Assembly: GCA_002355495.1 (NCBI GenBank)
Contig: AP017424.1
Span: 1,488,001-1,552,000 of the forward strand
Direction: 5' to 3'
DNA length: 64,000 bases
From: Streptomyces laurentii
GTDB lineage: Bacteria > Actinomycetota > Actinomycetes > Streptomycetales > Streptomycetaceae
The position numbers were made by a program, and so were the translations under genes. The notes beneath the pieces were generated by a model that worked only from the letters and a program-made list of their open reading frames with translations, did not search any database and was not told the origin of the DNA. Below, piece after piece: positions 17,148 to 24,903 of this stretch. Numbering within the stretch: position 1 is the first letter of the stretch; every line of letters begins with the position of its first letter.

Positions 17148-17810
17148 ATGCACTTCGCTCAGCACCCGACCGCACCCGCCGGCCGTCATCTGGCCATCAC
17201 TCCGAGCATCCTCTACTTCGGCACCCCCGTCGCCTTGGTGACCACCGAGAATCCCGACGGCACCTTCAATCTCGCGCCGATCTCGTCGGCCTGGGCCCTC
17301 GGCCAGGTGGTCGTGCTGGGACTCGGGCGGGAAGGCCGGACCGGGAGGAACCTGGCGGACCGGCCGGAGCTGGTCCTCAGCCTGCCCGAGCCCGGGCAGT
17401 GGGCGGCCGTCGAGCGGCTGGGCCGGCTGACCGGGCGGCCTCCGGGGGACGGGCCGCGGCCGGGTGCCCGGGCGGCGCGCTACGAGCCGGACAAGTTCAC
17501 GGCGGGCGGCTTCCGGGCGCAGCCGTCGGAGGCGGTGCGCCCGCCCCGGGTGGCGGAATGCCCGATCCAGCTGGAGGCGCGGGCCGCCCGGGTCGCGCCC
17601 GATGTGTCGGGAGACTTCCTGATCGTCGAGGCCCGGGTGGTGAAGGTGCACGCCGACGCGCGCCTGGTGGTCCCGGGGACCCAGCACATCGATCCCGCCG
17701 CGTGGAGCCCGCTGATCTACAACTTCCGGCACTACTTCGGCCTCGGTTCCGAACTCGGCCACAGCGGCATCTCCGAGACACCGCGCGAGGCCGCCCCGAG
17801 CCCGGCATGA
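17148..17810 (+). CDS. Flavin reductase / split-barrel FMN-binding family protein
   Basis: The 220-residue protein begins with ITPSILYFGTPVALVTTENPDG and continues with LAPISSAWALG and a VVLGLGREG strand, the typical split beta-barrel that binds FMN in the flavin reductase and PNPOx-like families. The C-terminal SPLIYNFRHYFGLG is also seen in this family. Likely roles are NAD(P)H-dependent flavin reduction or a small flavin oxidoreductase. Divergent orientation to the ArsR-type regulator suggests that regulator controls it. The ATG is preceded by only a weak ribosome site. Confidence 0.82.
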   Translation: MHFAQHPTAPAGRHLAITPSILYFGTPVALVTTENPDGTFNLAPISSAWALGQVVVLGLGREGRTGRNLADRPELVLSLPEPGQWAAVERLGRLTGRPPGDGPRPGARAARYEPDKFTAGGFRAQPSEAVRPPRVAECPIQLEARAARVAPDVSGDFLIVEARVVKVHADARLVVPGTQHIDPAAWSPLIYNFRHYFGLGSELGHSGISETPREAAPSPA

Positions 17811-17811
17811 C

Positions 17812-17865
17812 CGGGACGACCGGCAGGTCCGGGACGACCGGCAGGTCCGGGACGACCGGCAGGTC
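17812..17865. repeat. Three exact copies of an 18-bp tandem repeat
   Basis: The unit ccgggacgaccggcaggt occurs three times head to tail directly after the flavin-reductase-like stop, with a fourth partial copy (ccgg...). It is non-coding as far as I can see and lies between two convergent genes. Copy number probably varies between strains. Confidence 0.9.
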
Positions 17866-17909
17866 CGGCGGGTCCAGGACGCCTCGGCGGCCCGGACCCG
17901 CCGGCCACC

Positions 17910-18230
17910 TCAGGCGGCCCCGGTGATCCCGGTGCCACCGGTGGTCCCGGTGATCCCGTAACCGGCGAGGGAGAGCCGGACCCGCGTCGGGTCCTCCGCC
18001 TCGACGTACACCCGCTGCCCCCAGTGGGCGGTCAGCCGGGCCGCGACGCCGACCAGCCGGCGCCGGTCCTCCGGCGTGTACGCCGGATAGCGCGCCCAGC
18101 CCCGGCCGGCGATCGTGTCGCCGAGTTCGCCGAACAGCACGGCCTGACAGCGCCGCTCCTCCTCGTCCGTCAGCGGCGTCGGGCCGTCGTCGGCGGGCAG
18201 CAGCCGGACGTTGAGGAGTTCACGCGTCAT
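17910..18230 (-). CDS. Small conserved hypothetical protein
   Basis: A 106-residue soluble protein starting MTRELLNVRLLPADDG, with a charged helix around DEEERRCQAVLFGEL and a C-terminal beta-like part that ends in Gly/Thr repeats (TGTTGGTGITG). I do not recognise the family. It overlaps the end of the class V aminotransferase-like gene by four bases (ATGA), so it is translated from the same message. The Gly/Thr tail corresponds to ggt-rich DNA beside the 18-bp repeats and may itself be an expanded repeat. Confidence 0.6.
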   Translation of the reverse strand: MTRELLNVRLLPADDGPTPLTDEEERRCQAVLFGELGDTIAGRGWARYPAYTPEDRRRLVGVAARLTAHWGQRVYVEAEDPTRVRLSLAGYGITGTTGGTGITGAA

Positions 18231-19290
18231 CCGGCGAGGACCTCCAGGGCCCGGTCGACGTCGGCGGCCGAGTTGTACAGGTGGAAGGAGGCTCGCAGGT
18301 TGCCCGCCCGGGCGGAGAGGAGCACGCCGGCCTCGCGCAGCGCGTCGGCACGGTCGCCGAGGCCCGGGATGCCGACGACGGTCGAGTCGTCCGCCACCGC
18401 GGGACGGCCCAGCTCGACGAGCCCGGCGCGGAAGCGGGCGGCGAGCGCCTTGTCGTGCGCCTCGATCCGCTCGATGCCGATCTCCTCCAGGAGGGCGAGG
18501 GAGCGGGCCGCGCCGTGGTACGAGGGGAAGGCGGGCGGCTCGTCGAACCGCCGCGCGCTGCGGGCCAGTTCACGTACCGGACCGTAGCTGTTGACCCACA
18601 GGTCCTCGCCGTTGACCCAGCCCGCGTGGATGGGGAGCAGCGCGTCCTGGGCCTCCTCGGTGACGGTGAGGAAGGACGCCCCGCGCGGGCACAGCAGGTA
18701 CTTGTAGCCGCCGGCGACGGTGAAGTCCCACTCCCCGCGTACAGCGGCAGCCAGCCCGCGGACTGGGTGGCGTCGCAGAGGGTACGGGCGCCGTGCGCGG
18801 CGGCCGCGGCGCGGACGGCCGCGAAGTCGGCGGTGCGGCCGTCGGCCGACTGCACGGAGGAGAAGGCGACGAGCGCGGTCTCGGGGCGTACGGACTCGGC
18901 GAGCCGCTCCAGCGGGACGAAGCGGGTCTTCAGATCGCCGCACACGGTGAAGGGGGTGATGAGGGAGGAGAAGTCGCCCTCGGGGAACAGGATCTCGGCG
19001 CCGGACGGCATGGACTGCGCCACCATGCCGGCATGGACGGAGACCGAGCTGCCGACGGCGACCCGGTCGGGGGTGACATGCGCGATCCGGGCGTAGGCGG
19101 CCCGGACCTCGTCGACGACCCCGAAGTCGCCGGCGCCGTCGGGGCGGCCGGCGGCGGTCTCCTCGACCAGCAGGGTGACGGCCTCGATGGTGCGGCGGGG
19201 CAGCAATCCGCAGGCGGAGGTGTTGAGATAGGTCCGGGTCGGCGCGAACTCGGCTCCGCCGAGGGGCGCCAGCGTGTCAGAGGAATCCAT
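18227..19290 (-). pseudogene. Class V PLP aminotransferase-like gene with a one-base frameshift
   Basis: Starting at ATG 19290 the frame reads a class V aminotransferase N-terminal half (TYLNTSACGLLPRRT, ILFPEGDFSSL, FSSVQSADGRT, LCDATQSAGWLPLYAG). It then loses the frame, and the second half continues in another frame from GEWDFTVAGGYKYLLCPRG, with the presumed PLP lysine in YKYL, through HAGWVNGEDLW to 18227. The shift maps to the C run 18733-18736: adding one G on the coding strand (cggggag to cgggggag) restores one continuous protein of about 354 residues. This may be a true pseudogene or an assembly error. Product and substrate are unknown. Confidence 0.85.
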
Positions 19291-19430
19291 GGCCCCAGCC
19301 TGGGTTCCCGCCGCTCCCCCGTCAATCGACAACCCGTCCCGGCCGCCCCGCCCCACCCTGGCCGCTCGCCGCGCTCCGTTCGGTCGTCGACGACGACGAG
19401 GAAGCCGGCCGTCGGGGGTCCCCCGCTCAC

Positions 19431-19475
19431 GCCGTCTCGCCGTCTCGCCGTCTCGCCGTCTCGCCGTCTCGCCGT
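19431..19475. repeat. Octanucleotide tandem repeat (gccgtctc)n
   Basis: Five exact copies of gccgtctc and a partial sixth lie in the 202-base gap between the aminotransferase-like gene and the GlxA-type regulator. An 8-bp unit would change reading frame if coding, and no gene crosses it here. It looks like a simple slippage-prone repeat. Confidence 0.9.
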
Positions 19476-19492
19476 CCGGAGCCTTCTCCCCC

Positions 19493-20473
19493 TCAGGTCG
19501 TCGCCTCGCCCCTGCTCTTCCCGGTCAGGCGGCTGAAGGAGACACGGTACGCGCTCGGCGTGAGCCCCGTCCGCCGCAGCATGTGGCGCCGCAGCGAGTC
19601 CGCCGTGCCGAGGCCGGACTCGCGGGCGAGGACGTCCATCGGCAGCGCGGTGGTCTCCAGGAGCTCCTTGGCGCGTTCGACGCGCTGGTGCAGCAGCCAC
19701 TGGAGCGGGCTGACGGCGGTCTCGGCGTGGAAGCGGCGGGAGAGGGTGCGCACCGAGACCCCGGCGTGGCGGGCCAGGTCGGTGAGGGTGAGCGGCCGGT
19801 CGAGGTGCGCCATGGCCCACGCGCGCGTGGCGGCGAAGGAGACGCCGCGCTCGGGCGGCAGCGGGGTGTGCGTGAACTGGGTCTGGCCGCCGGGCCGTAC
19901 GGGCGCGACCAGCGCGAGCCGGGCCACGGTGTTGGCGACGGCGGCGCCGTGGTCGGTGCGGATGAGGCGCAGGCACAGGTCGATGCCGGCGGCGTAGCCC
20001 GAGGAGGTGACCAGCGAGCCGTCCTGGACGAAGAGGACGTCGTCCTGGAGGTCGACGGTCGGATGGCGGGCGGCGAGTCGTTCCCGGTGGGCCCAGTACG
20101 TGGTGGCGCTGCGGCCGTCGAGGAGCCCGGCGGCGGCCAGGGCGAACGAGCCGGTGCAGATGGAGGCGATCCGCTTGCCGTCGGCCGCGACGCGGCGCAG
20201 CACGTCGACGACCCGTGGATCGGGGGCGTCGATCGGGCCGCTGCCGGCCAGGATCACGGTGTCGGCGCCGTCCACGGCGTCGAGTCCGCGCGGGATGTGC
20301 AGGTCCAGCCCGCCGGTGGTGGCGACCGGGCCGGGGACGGGCGTGCAGACGACCGTCTCGTAACCGGGCCGGCCGTCCACCTCGACCTTGGCAAGGAGCA
20401 GTTCCGGTATCGCCAGGTTGAACATCGAGACGGGCGGGGCGGCGATCACGGCGACGCGCCGGACAGCGGTCAT
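19493..20473 (-). CDS. GlxA-type transcriptional regulator (DJ-1/PfpI domain plus AraC HTH)
   Basis: The 326-residue protein has an N-terminal DJ-1/PfpI-like domain (residues about 8-175), with ASICTGSFALAAAGLLDGR around the nucleophile-elbow cysteine, TTYWAH, and VTSSGYAAGIDLCL. The C-terminal 100 residues hold the double AraC helix-turn-helix (DLARHAGVSVRTLSRRF, then RESGLGTADSLRRHMLRRTGLTPSAYR). GlxA-type proteins act as activators of neighbouring catabolic or efflux genes. It is divergent from the truncated MFS gene with 70 bases between the starts, so that pump was its likely target. Confidence 0.9.
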   Translation of the reverse strand: MTAVRRVAVIAAPPVSMFNLAIPELLLAKVEVDGRPGYETVVCTPVPGPVATTGGLDLHIPRGLDAVDGADTVILAGSGPIDAPDPRVVDVLRRVAADGKRIASICTGSFALAAAGLLDGRSATTYWAHRERLAARHPTVDLQDDVLFVQDGSLVTSSGYAAGIDLCLRLIRTDHGAAVANTVARLALVAPVRPGGQTQFTHTPLPPERGVSFAATRAWAMAHLDRPLTLTDLARHAGVSVRTLSRRFHAETAVSPLQWLLHQRVERAKELLETTALPMDVLARESGLGTADSLRRHMLRRTGLTPSAYRVSFSRLTGKSRGEATT

Positions 20474-20543
20474 GGCCAGAACCTCCGGTCATATGACATT
20501 CAGGCCACTGCTGTAGGGCGCCGCCGCCCAGCAGGCTGGATCC

Positions 20544-21228
20544 ATGACCACAACAGACCACGCCTCGACGGCCGTTGACACCCGTCCCGCCACCGGCGGC
20601 GGCACACCCTCCCCCTCGACCGGCCACAGCCCCGACCCAGGCTCCGACCCAGGCTCGGGCTCACGCTCAAGCCCAGCCTCGGGCGCCGCGTCCGGCGGCT
20701 CCCCGGGGCCGGCGCTCTTCACCGCGCTCCTCGGGTTCGCGCTCATCACCCTCGACTCCTCGGTGGTCAATGTCGCCCTGCCCGCGATCGGCGCCGATCT
20801 GCGGACCGGGATGGCCGGACTGCAGTGGGTGGTCGACGCGTACACGCTCGCCTTCGCCGCGCTGCTGCTGTCCAGCGGCGCGCTGGCCGACCGGATCGGC
20901 GCGAGCCGGGCGTACGCCGCCGGAGTCGTCGGCTTCACCCTGGCCTCGGTCGCCTGCGGCCTGGCCCCCGGACTGCCGGCGCTGCTCGCGGCCCGTACGG
21001 TGCAGGGCATGGCGGCCGCGGTGATGCTGCCGGCCTCGCTCGCGCTCGTACGGGAGGCGTACGGCGATCCCGCGCGCCGGGCCCGGGCGGTGTCGCTGTG
21101 GGCGGCGGGCGGCACGGTCGCCGTCGCGCTCGGCCCGGTCGTCGGCGGGGCGCTGACCACGGCCTGGAGCTGGCGCGGGATCTTCTTCGTCAACCTGCCG
21201 CTGGGGCTGCTCGCGCTCGCCCTGCCGA
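20544..21228 (+). pseudogene. N-terminal half of an MFS (DHA2-type) efflux pump, truncated
   Basis: After a Ser/Pro-rich 55-residue leader the frame encodes six MFS helices with LDSSVVNVALPAIG, a GALADRIGASRAYA loop motif A, LAARTVQGMAAAVMLPASL and the motif-C-like GGTVAVALGPVVGGAL, ending at SWRGIFFVNLPLGLLALALP. At about 21228 the MFS sequence stops in mid protein. The following DNA reads as another gene on the opposite strand, and the frame ends at 21485 after nonsense sequence. About half of a 12-14-helix drug pump of the EmrB/QacA family is left, so it cannot work as a transporter. Confidence 0.85.
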
Positions 21229-21440
21229 CCCGGGTGGGCGGGGGCGCCGTGCAGGGCGCGCAGCGCGGCGGCGACGGCCGGATCGGCGAGGGCGGCGGAC
21301 CAGCCGGTGGACCGGTCGGCGCGTTCGGCCAGCCACCAGGTGCGCAGCAGCGAGAGCAGCAGGGTGTCGAGGAGCGCGGGCACGATCGCGTCGGATCCGG
21401 GCAGCGGCTCGGCGAGTTCGGCGCCGAGCCCGGATGGCCG
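21229..21440 (-). pseudogene. Middle fragment of an AraC-family regulator (cupin type)
   Basis: On the minus strand the sequence reads GLGAELAEPLPGSDAIVPA, then LLLSLLRTWWLAERAD, GWSAALADPAVAAALRALH and GAPAHPG. This is the linker region between cupin and HTH domains in cupin-type AraC regulators. Both the cupin domain and the DNA-binding domain are missing: the fragment abuts the MFS piece at its C-terminal end and a dehydrogenase tail at the other. No start or stop belongs to it. It is a remnant, not a gene. Confidence 0.7.
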
Positions 21441-21450
21441 GGTGCGTCGG

Positions 21451-21580
21451 CTCCGGGCTGCGGGACGGCTCGCCGGCGCCGGTGATCGCCGAGGTCTTCG
21501 AGGGCCTGGAGTCGCTGCCGGACGCGCACCGGCTGATGGAGTCCGACACCCACCTCGGGAAGATCGTCGTACGGGTGTGA
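21451..21580 (+). pseudogene. C-terminal tail of a zinc-type NAD(P)H:quinone oxidoreductase
   Basis: The frame gives PVIAEVFEGLESLPDAHRLM then ESDTHLGKIVVRV and TGA 21578-21580. This is the standard C terminus of medium-chain dehydrogenase/quinone oxidoreductases (AHR-x-MES-x-x-H-x-GKIV-x-RV). The remaining roughly 300 residues with the nucleotide-binding domain are absent. It is the third truncated piece in a row, and the left boundary is approximate. Confidence 0.75.
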
Positions 21581-21705
21581 CCTGTACGGGTGCGATCTCC
21601 GCCCCGGTTCTCCCCCGGCGGGCTGATCCTGCTCCCCCGCACGGCGGAGCAGGTCTGCCGGCCGGCAGGACGTGCCGGACGGGGGCGGGACCCGAGGGTG
21701 GGGAC

Positions 21706-22779
21706 ATGACGTTCTCCCGCTCCCCTTCCCCCTCCGCCGATGTCCCCCCGATGTCCCGCCCCGGCCCCGGACCCGGCCCCGCGGGTCCGCTCCGGCCGGC
21801 GCTGCGCGTCCTCGCGATGGTCGCCTGCCTGCCGTACATCGCCCTGAAAGTCGCCTGGGTGGCGGGCAGCCGGATCGGCGTCCCCGACGGCAGCGGGCTG
21901 CTCGACCACCGGGTCATGCTGATCGTCGCCAACGGGCTCAGCGTGCTCGCCGACGCGATCGTGGTGCTGCTCGCGCTGCTGCTCACCCGGCCGTGGGGTC
22001 TGCGGGTGCGGGCCTGGCTGCTGGTGTTCCCGATGTGGGCGGCCACCGGGCTGCTCGCGCCGATCATGGCCGGATACCCGGCCCAGCTCGTCGTCGCCGC
22101 CTTCGGTGACGCGGACGGCGGCGGGTCGGGGCCGGCCGCCGAACCGTTCCTCGACGCCTGGGTCTTCCCCGTCGTGTACGGCGGGTTCATCGTGCAGGGC
22201 CTGAGTCTCGGCACGCTGTTCGCGCTGTACGCGCACGACCGCTGGAGTCCGGTGTGGGCCGGGCGGCTCGGCGCGCCGGGGTCCGACGGGCTCGCGGGCC
22301 TGGTGGGGCCGCGGGTCCGGGTGGCCGCGGTGGCCGGGGCGGTGCTCGCGGTGGGTCCGGCCGCGCTCCATGCCGCGTGGGCGGCGGGCGCGACCGTCGG
22401 CCTGCCCGCCCGGTACCTCGCCGAGTACCACGGCGACCAGGCCGTCGTGGACCTGGTCCGGGCGCTGTTCCTCGGTGTCGCCGCGGTCGCCACGCTGTGC
22501 CTGGTGGCGGACCGGCCGGCCGGGCGGCGGGTGCGGACCGCGCTGGCGTGGGCGTGGGTGGCGTCCGGGGCGGCGGGCTGCTGGGGCGCGTACATGACGC
22601 TGGTGTCCGTGGTGTCGAGGGTGTCGAGCGGACCGATGGACGACGCCGGGAAAACCCCGACGACCCTGATGATCACCACTTACGCTGGCGAGATGATCAC
22701 CGGATTCCTGCTCGCCGGCTGCCTGGCCGCCGTCCTGGCCGCCCGGAGCCGCCGCCTCGCCCGGGGCGCGGCGGCGTGA
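21706..22779 (+). CDS. Multipass membrane protein upstream of a two-component system
   Basis: About 357 residues from ATG 21706, chosen as the first Met after GGTGGGG. After a Ser/Pro-rich N terminus there are eight or so hydrophobic segments, including ALRVLAMVACLPYIALKVAW, a repeat of Ala/Val-rich helices and a last helix before an Arg-rich end. I recognise no catalytic motif or named family. The stop TGA overlaps the GTG start of a sensor kinase (GTGA), so it is the first gene of a three-gene operon. It could be a sensory partner or the regulated product of that system. Confidence 0.75.
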   Translation: MTFSRSPSPSADVPPMSRPGPGPGPAGPLRPALRVLAMVACLPYIALKVAWVAGSRIGVPDGSGLLDHRVMLIVANGLSVLADAIVVLLALLLTRPWGLRVRAWLLVFPMWAATGLLAPIMAGYPAQLVVAAFGDADGGGSGPAAEPFLDAWVFPVVYGGFIVQGLSLGTLFALYAHDRWSPVWAGRLGAPGSDGLAGLVGPRVRVAAVAGAVLAVGPAALHAAWAAGATVGLPARYLAEYHGDQAVVDLVRALFLGVAAVATLCLVADRPAGRRVRTALAWAWVASGAAGCWGAYMTLVSVVSRVSSGPMDDAGKTPTTLMITTYAGEMITGFLLAGCLAAVLAARSRRLARGAAA

Positions 22780-24071
22780 TACGCGCCGCGCTCCGGACGC
22801 TGCTGGGGCAGCGGGCCCGGCGGCGCTGGATCCATATCGTCCTGGGCGGCGCCGTGTTCATGCCGTTCTGGCTGGTCGGCACGGTGGTCGTGGGCGCGTT
22901 CGGCGGCGGGGCGCCGTTCGGGAACCGGCTCGGCGACCAGTTCGCGGCATACGGGGTGGGGCTGCCGCTCGCCGCCCTCGCCGCGCTCCTCCCGCTCGCC
23001 CGGCCGATGTCGGTGGCGGCGGCCCGGACGCTGTGCGGGGTGGCGCCGGGCCGGTTCGCGGAGGGCCCGGCCCGCGGCTGGGGGGCCCGGGCGCGGTCGG
23101 CGGGCTGGTTCACCCTGCACGTGGGGCTGGGCGCGCTGGTCAGCGGGGCGAGCCTGGCGCTGCCGCCGTTCGCGGTGGCGCTGATGGCGCTGCCGTTCTC
23201 GGCCCGGCTGCGGGCCTCGGATCTGGGCGGGTACGGGCACCTCGACGGGGCGGGTCAGGCCTGGCTGGGGCTGCCGCTCGGGCTGCTCCTGCTGCTGGCG
23301 CTCGCGGGCGTGGTGGCGGCGACGGGCGCGCTGCTCGCCGCCGCCGCGCCGCGGCTGCTCGGGCCGAGCCCGGCCGACCGGCTCGCCGCCGCCGAGCGGC
23401 GGGCCGCCGAACTGGCCGTCCGCAACCGGCTCGCCCGCGAACTGCACGACTCCGTCGGACACGCGCTGAGCGCCGTCACCCTCCAGGCCGCGGCCGCCCG
23501 CCGGATCCTCGGCCCGAAGCCCGCCGCCGCGGACGCGGACCACGGCGAGGACCACGGCGCGGACCCGGCCTCGGACTTCGTGCGGGAGGCGCTGGCCGCG
23601 ATCGAGGAGACCGGGCGCCGTACCCTCGGCGAACTCGACTCGGTCCTGGGCCTGCTGCGCAGCGGCGAGGACGACGGGGCGCTCGCCTCGCCCGGTCTGG
23701 AGGCGCTGGACGCGCTGGTCCGGGGCGCGGGGGCGGCGCGGGTGGCGCTGACGGTGCGCGGGGATCTCGGCCGGCTGCCGGAGGCGGTGTCACGCGAGGG
23801 GTACCGGATCGTGCAGGAGGGGCTGACCAACGCGGTGCGCTACGCGCGCGAGGAGACGGTGACGGCGCGGATCGCGCTGTCGGGCGACGAACTGGAGATC
23901 ACCATGGAGAATCCGCTGTCCGGCCCGGCGCCGGTGGCCCGTCCGGACGGCGGGCGCGGTCTGCGCGGCGTCGCCGAGCGGGCCCGGCTGCTGGGCGGGA
24001 GCGCCGAGGCGGGTCCGGTGGACGGCGTGTGGCGGCTCGCGGCGCGGCTGCCGGCCGGGGGTGCGCGGTGA
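22776..24071 (+). CDS. Sensor histidine kinase (HisKA_3 / NarL type)
   Basis: The 431-residue protein has about four N-terminal hydrophobic segments (residues about 20-190), then a dimerisation helix with the phospho-acceptor motif RNRLARELHDSVGHALSAV (His224). The HATPase domain follows: EGYRIVQEGLTNAVRYA is the N box and DGGRGLRGVAERARLLGG the G box. An acidic insertion lies just after the H box. It starts with GTG inside the stop of the membrane protein and ends inside the GTG of the response regulator, a tight GTGA chain typical of Streptomyces two-component operons. The signal is unknown. Confidence 0.92.
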   Translation: MIRAALRTLLGQRARRRWIHIVLGGAVFMPFWLVGTVVVGAFGGGAPFGNRLGDQFAAYGVGLPLAALAALLPLARPMSVAAARTLCGVAPGRFAEGPARGWGARARSAGWFTLHVGLGALVSGASLALPPFAVALMALPFSARLRASDLGGYGHLDGAGQAWLGLPLGLLLLLALAGVVAATGALLAAAAPRLLGPSPADRLAAAERRAAELAVRNRLARELHDSVGHALSAVTLQAAAARRILGPKPAAADADHGEDHGADPASDFVREALAAIEETGRRTLGELDSVLGLLRSGEDDGALASPGLEALDALVRGAGAARVALTVRGDLGRLPEAVSREGYRIVQEGLTNAVRYAREETVTARIALSGDELEITMENPLSGPAPVARPDGGRGLRGVAERARLLGGSAEAGPVDGVWRLAARLPAGGAR

Positions 24072-24796
24072 TCCGGGTGGTGCTCGCGGACGACGAGCGG
24101 ATGGTACGGACGGCGTTGCGGGTGATCCTGGACGCGGAACCGGACCTGGAGGTGGTCGGGGAGGCGGCGAACGGCGCCGAGGCGGTGTCGGTGGTGCGGG
24201 AGCTGCGGCCGGACGTCGTCCTGATGGACGTGCGGATGCCCGGGATCGACGGCATCCAGGCGACCCGGCGGATCGTCGCGGACGGGCACGGCGAGGCGGC
24301 GGAGGCCGACGCGATCGGGGAAGGGGAAGCCGAGGCGGCCGAGGCGGCCGGGGAGTCCGGGGGCCGGGGCGGGCCGCGGGTCGTGGTCGTCACCACCTTC
24401 GAGAACGACGCCTACGTCTACGAGGCGCTGCGCGTCGGCGCGTCCGGTTTCCTGCTGAAGCGGGCCGCGCCGGAGGAGCTGGTGAGCGCGGTCCGGCTGG
24501 TCGCCCGCAGTGATTCGCTGCTCTACCCGGCCGCCGTCCGCGGTCTCGCCGCCGAGCACGCCCGCCGCCGGCCGCGGTCCGCCCCGCCGTGGGCGGCCCG
24601 GCTCACCGACCGGGAGGCGGAGGTGCTGCGGCGGATGGCGAAGGGGCTGACCAACGCGGAGATCGCCGGCCTCATCGGCGTCGGCCCGGCCACGGTGAAG
24701 ACCCATGTGGCCGCCGTCCTCGCGAAGACGGGCACCCGGGACCGTACACAGGCGGTGATCGCGGCGTACGAGTCGGGGTTCATCACGCCCGGCTGA
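24068..24796 (+). CDS. NarL/LuxR-family response regulator
   Basis: A 242-residue regulator. The receiver domain shows VVLADDERMVR, the phospho-acceptor Asp54 in VVLMDVRMPGIDG, the switch Thr in VVVVTTFEND, and Lys in GFLLKRAAPEEL. The output domain is a LuxR helix-turn-helix (LTDREAEVLRRMAKGLTNAE, then VGPATVKTHVAAVLAKTG). Between helix 3 and strand 4 the receiver carries an extra stretch of about 30 residues rich in Glu/Ala/Gly (about residues 76-103) that is not usual in this family. It is the last gene of the operon and is presumably phosphorylated by the kinase before it. Confidence 0.93.
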   Translation: MIRVVLADDERMVRTALRVILDAEPDLEVVGEAANGAEAVSVVRELRPDVVLMDVRMPGIDGIQATRRIVADGHGEAAEADAIGEGEAEAAEAAGESGGRGGPRVVVVTTFENDAYVYEALRVGASGFLLKRAAPEELVSAVRLVARSDSLLYPAAVRGLAAEHARRRPRSAPPWAARLTDREAEVLRRMAKGLTNAEIAGLIGVGPATVKTHVAAVLAKTGTRDRTQAVIAAYESGFITPG

Positions 24797-24903
24797 GCGA
24801 CGGGTCCCGGGCGTCCCGGAGCGCCGCCGCCTTCCATGAAGGTTCGCTGAGAATCCGGGCGAACCGGAACCCGGCCCGTACGCCCGTTCGTCCCGGATAC
24901 GGG

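Noticed and set aside
17812..17865. Tandem repeats as a CRISPR or iteron origin
   Set aside because: No spacers between copies, only three units, no replication gene nearby.
21200..21600. Insertion sequence as the cause of the gene scar
   Set aside because: I find no transposase fragment, terminal inverted repeat or target duplication at the joins.
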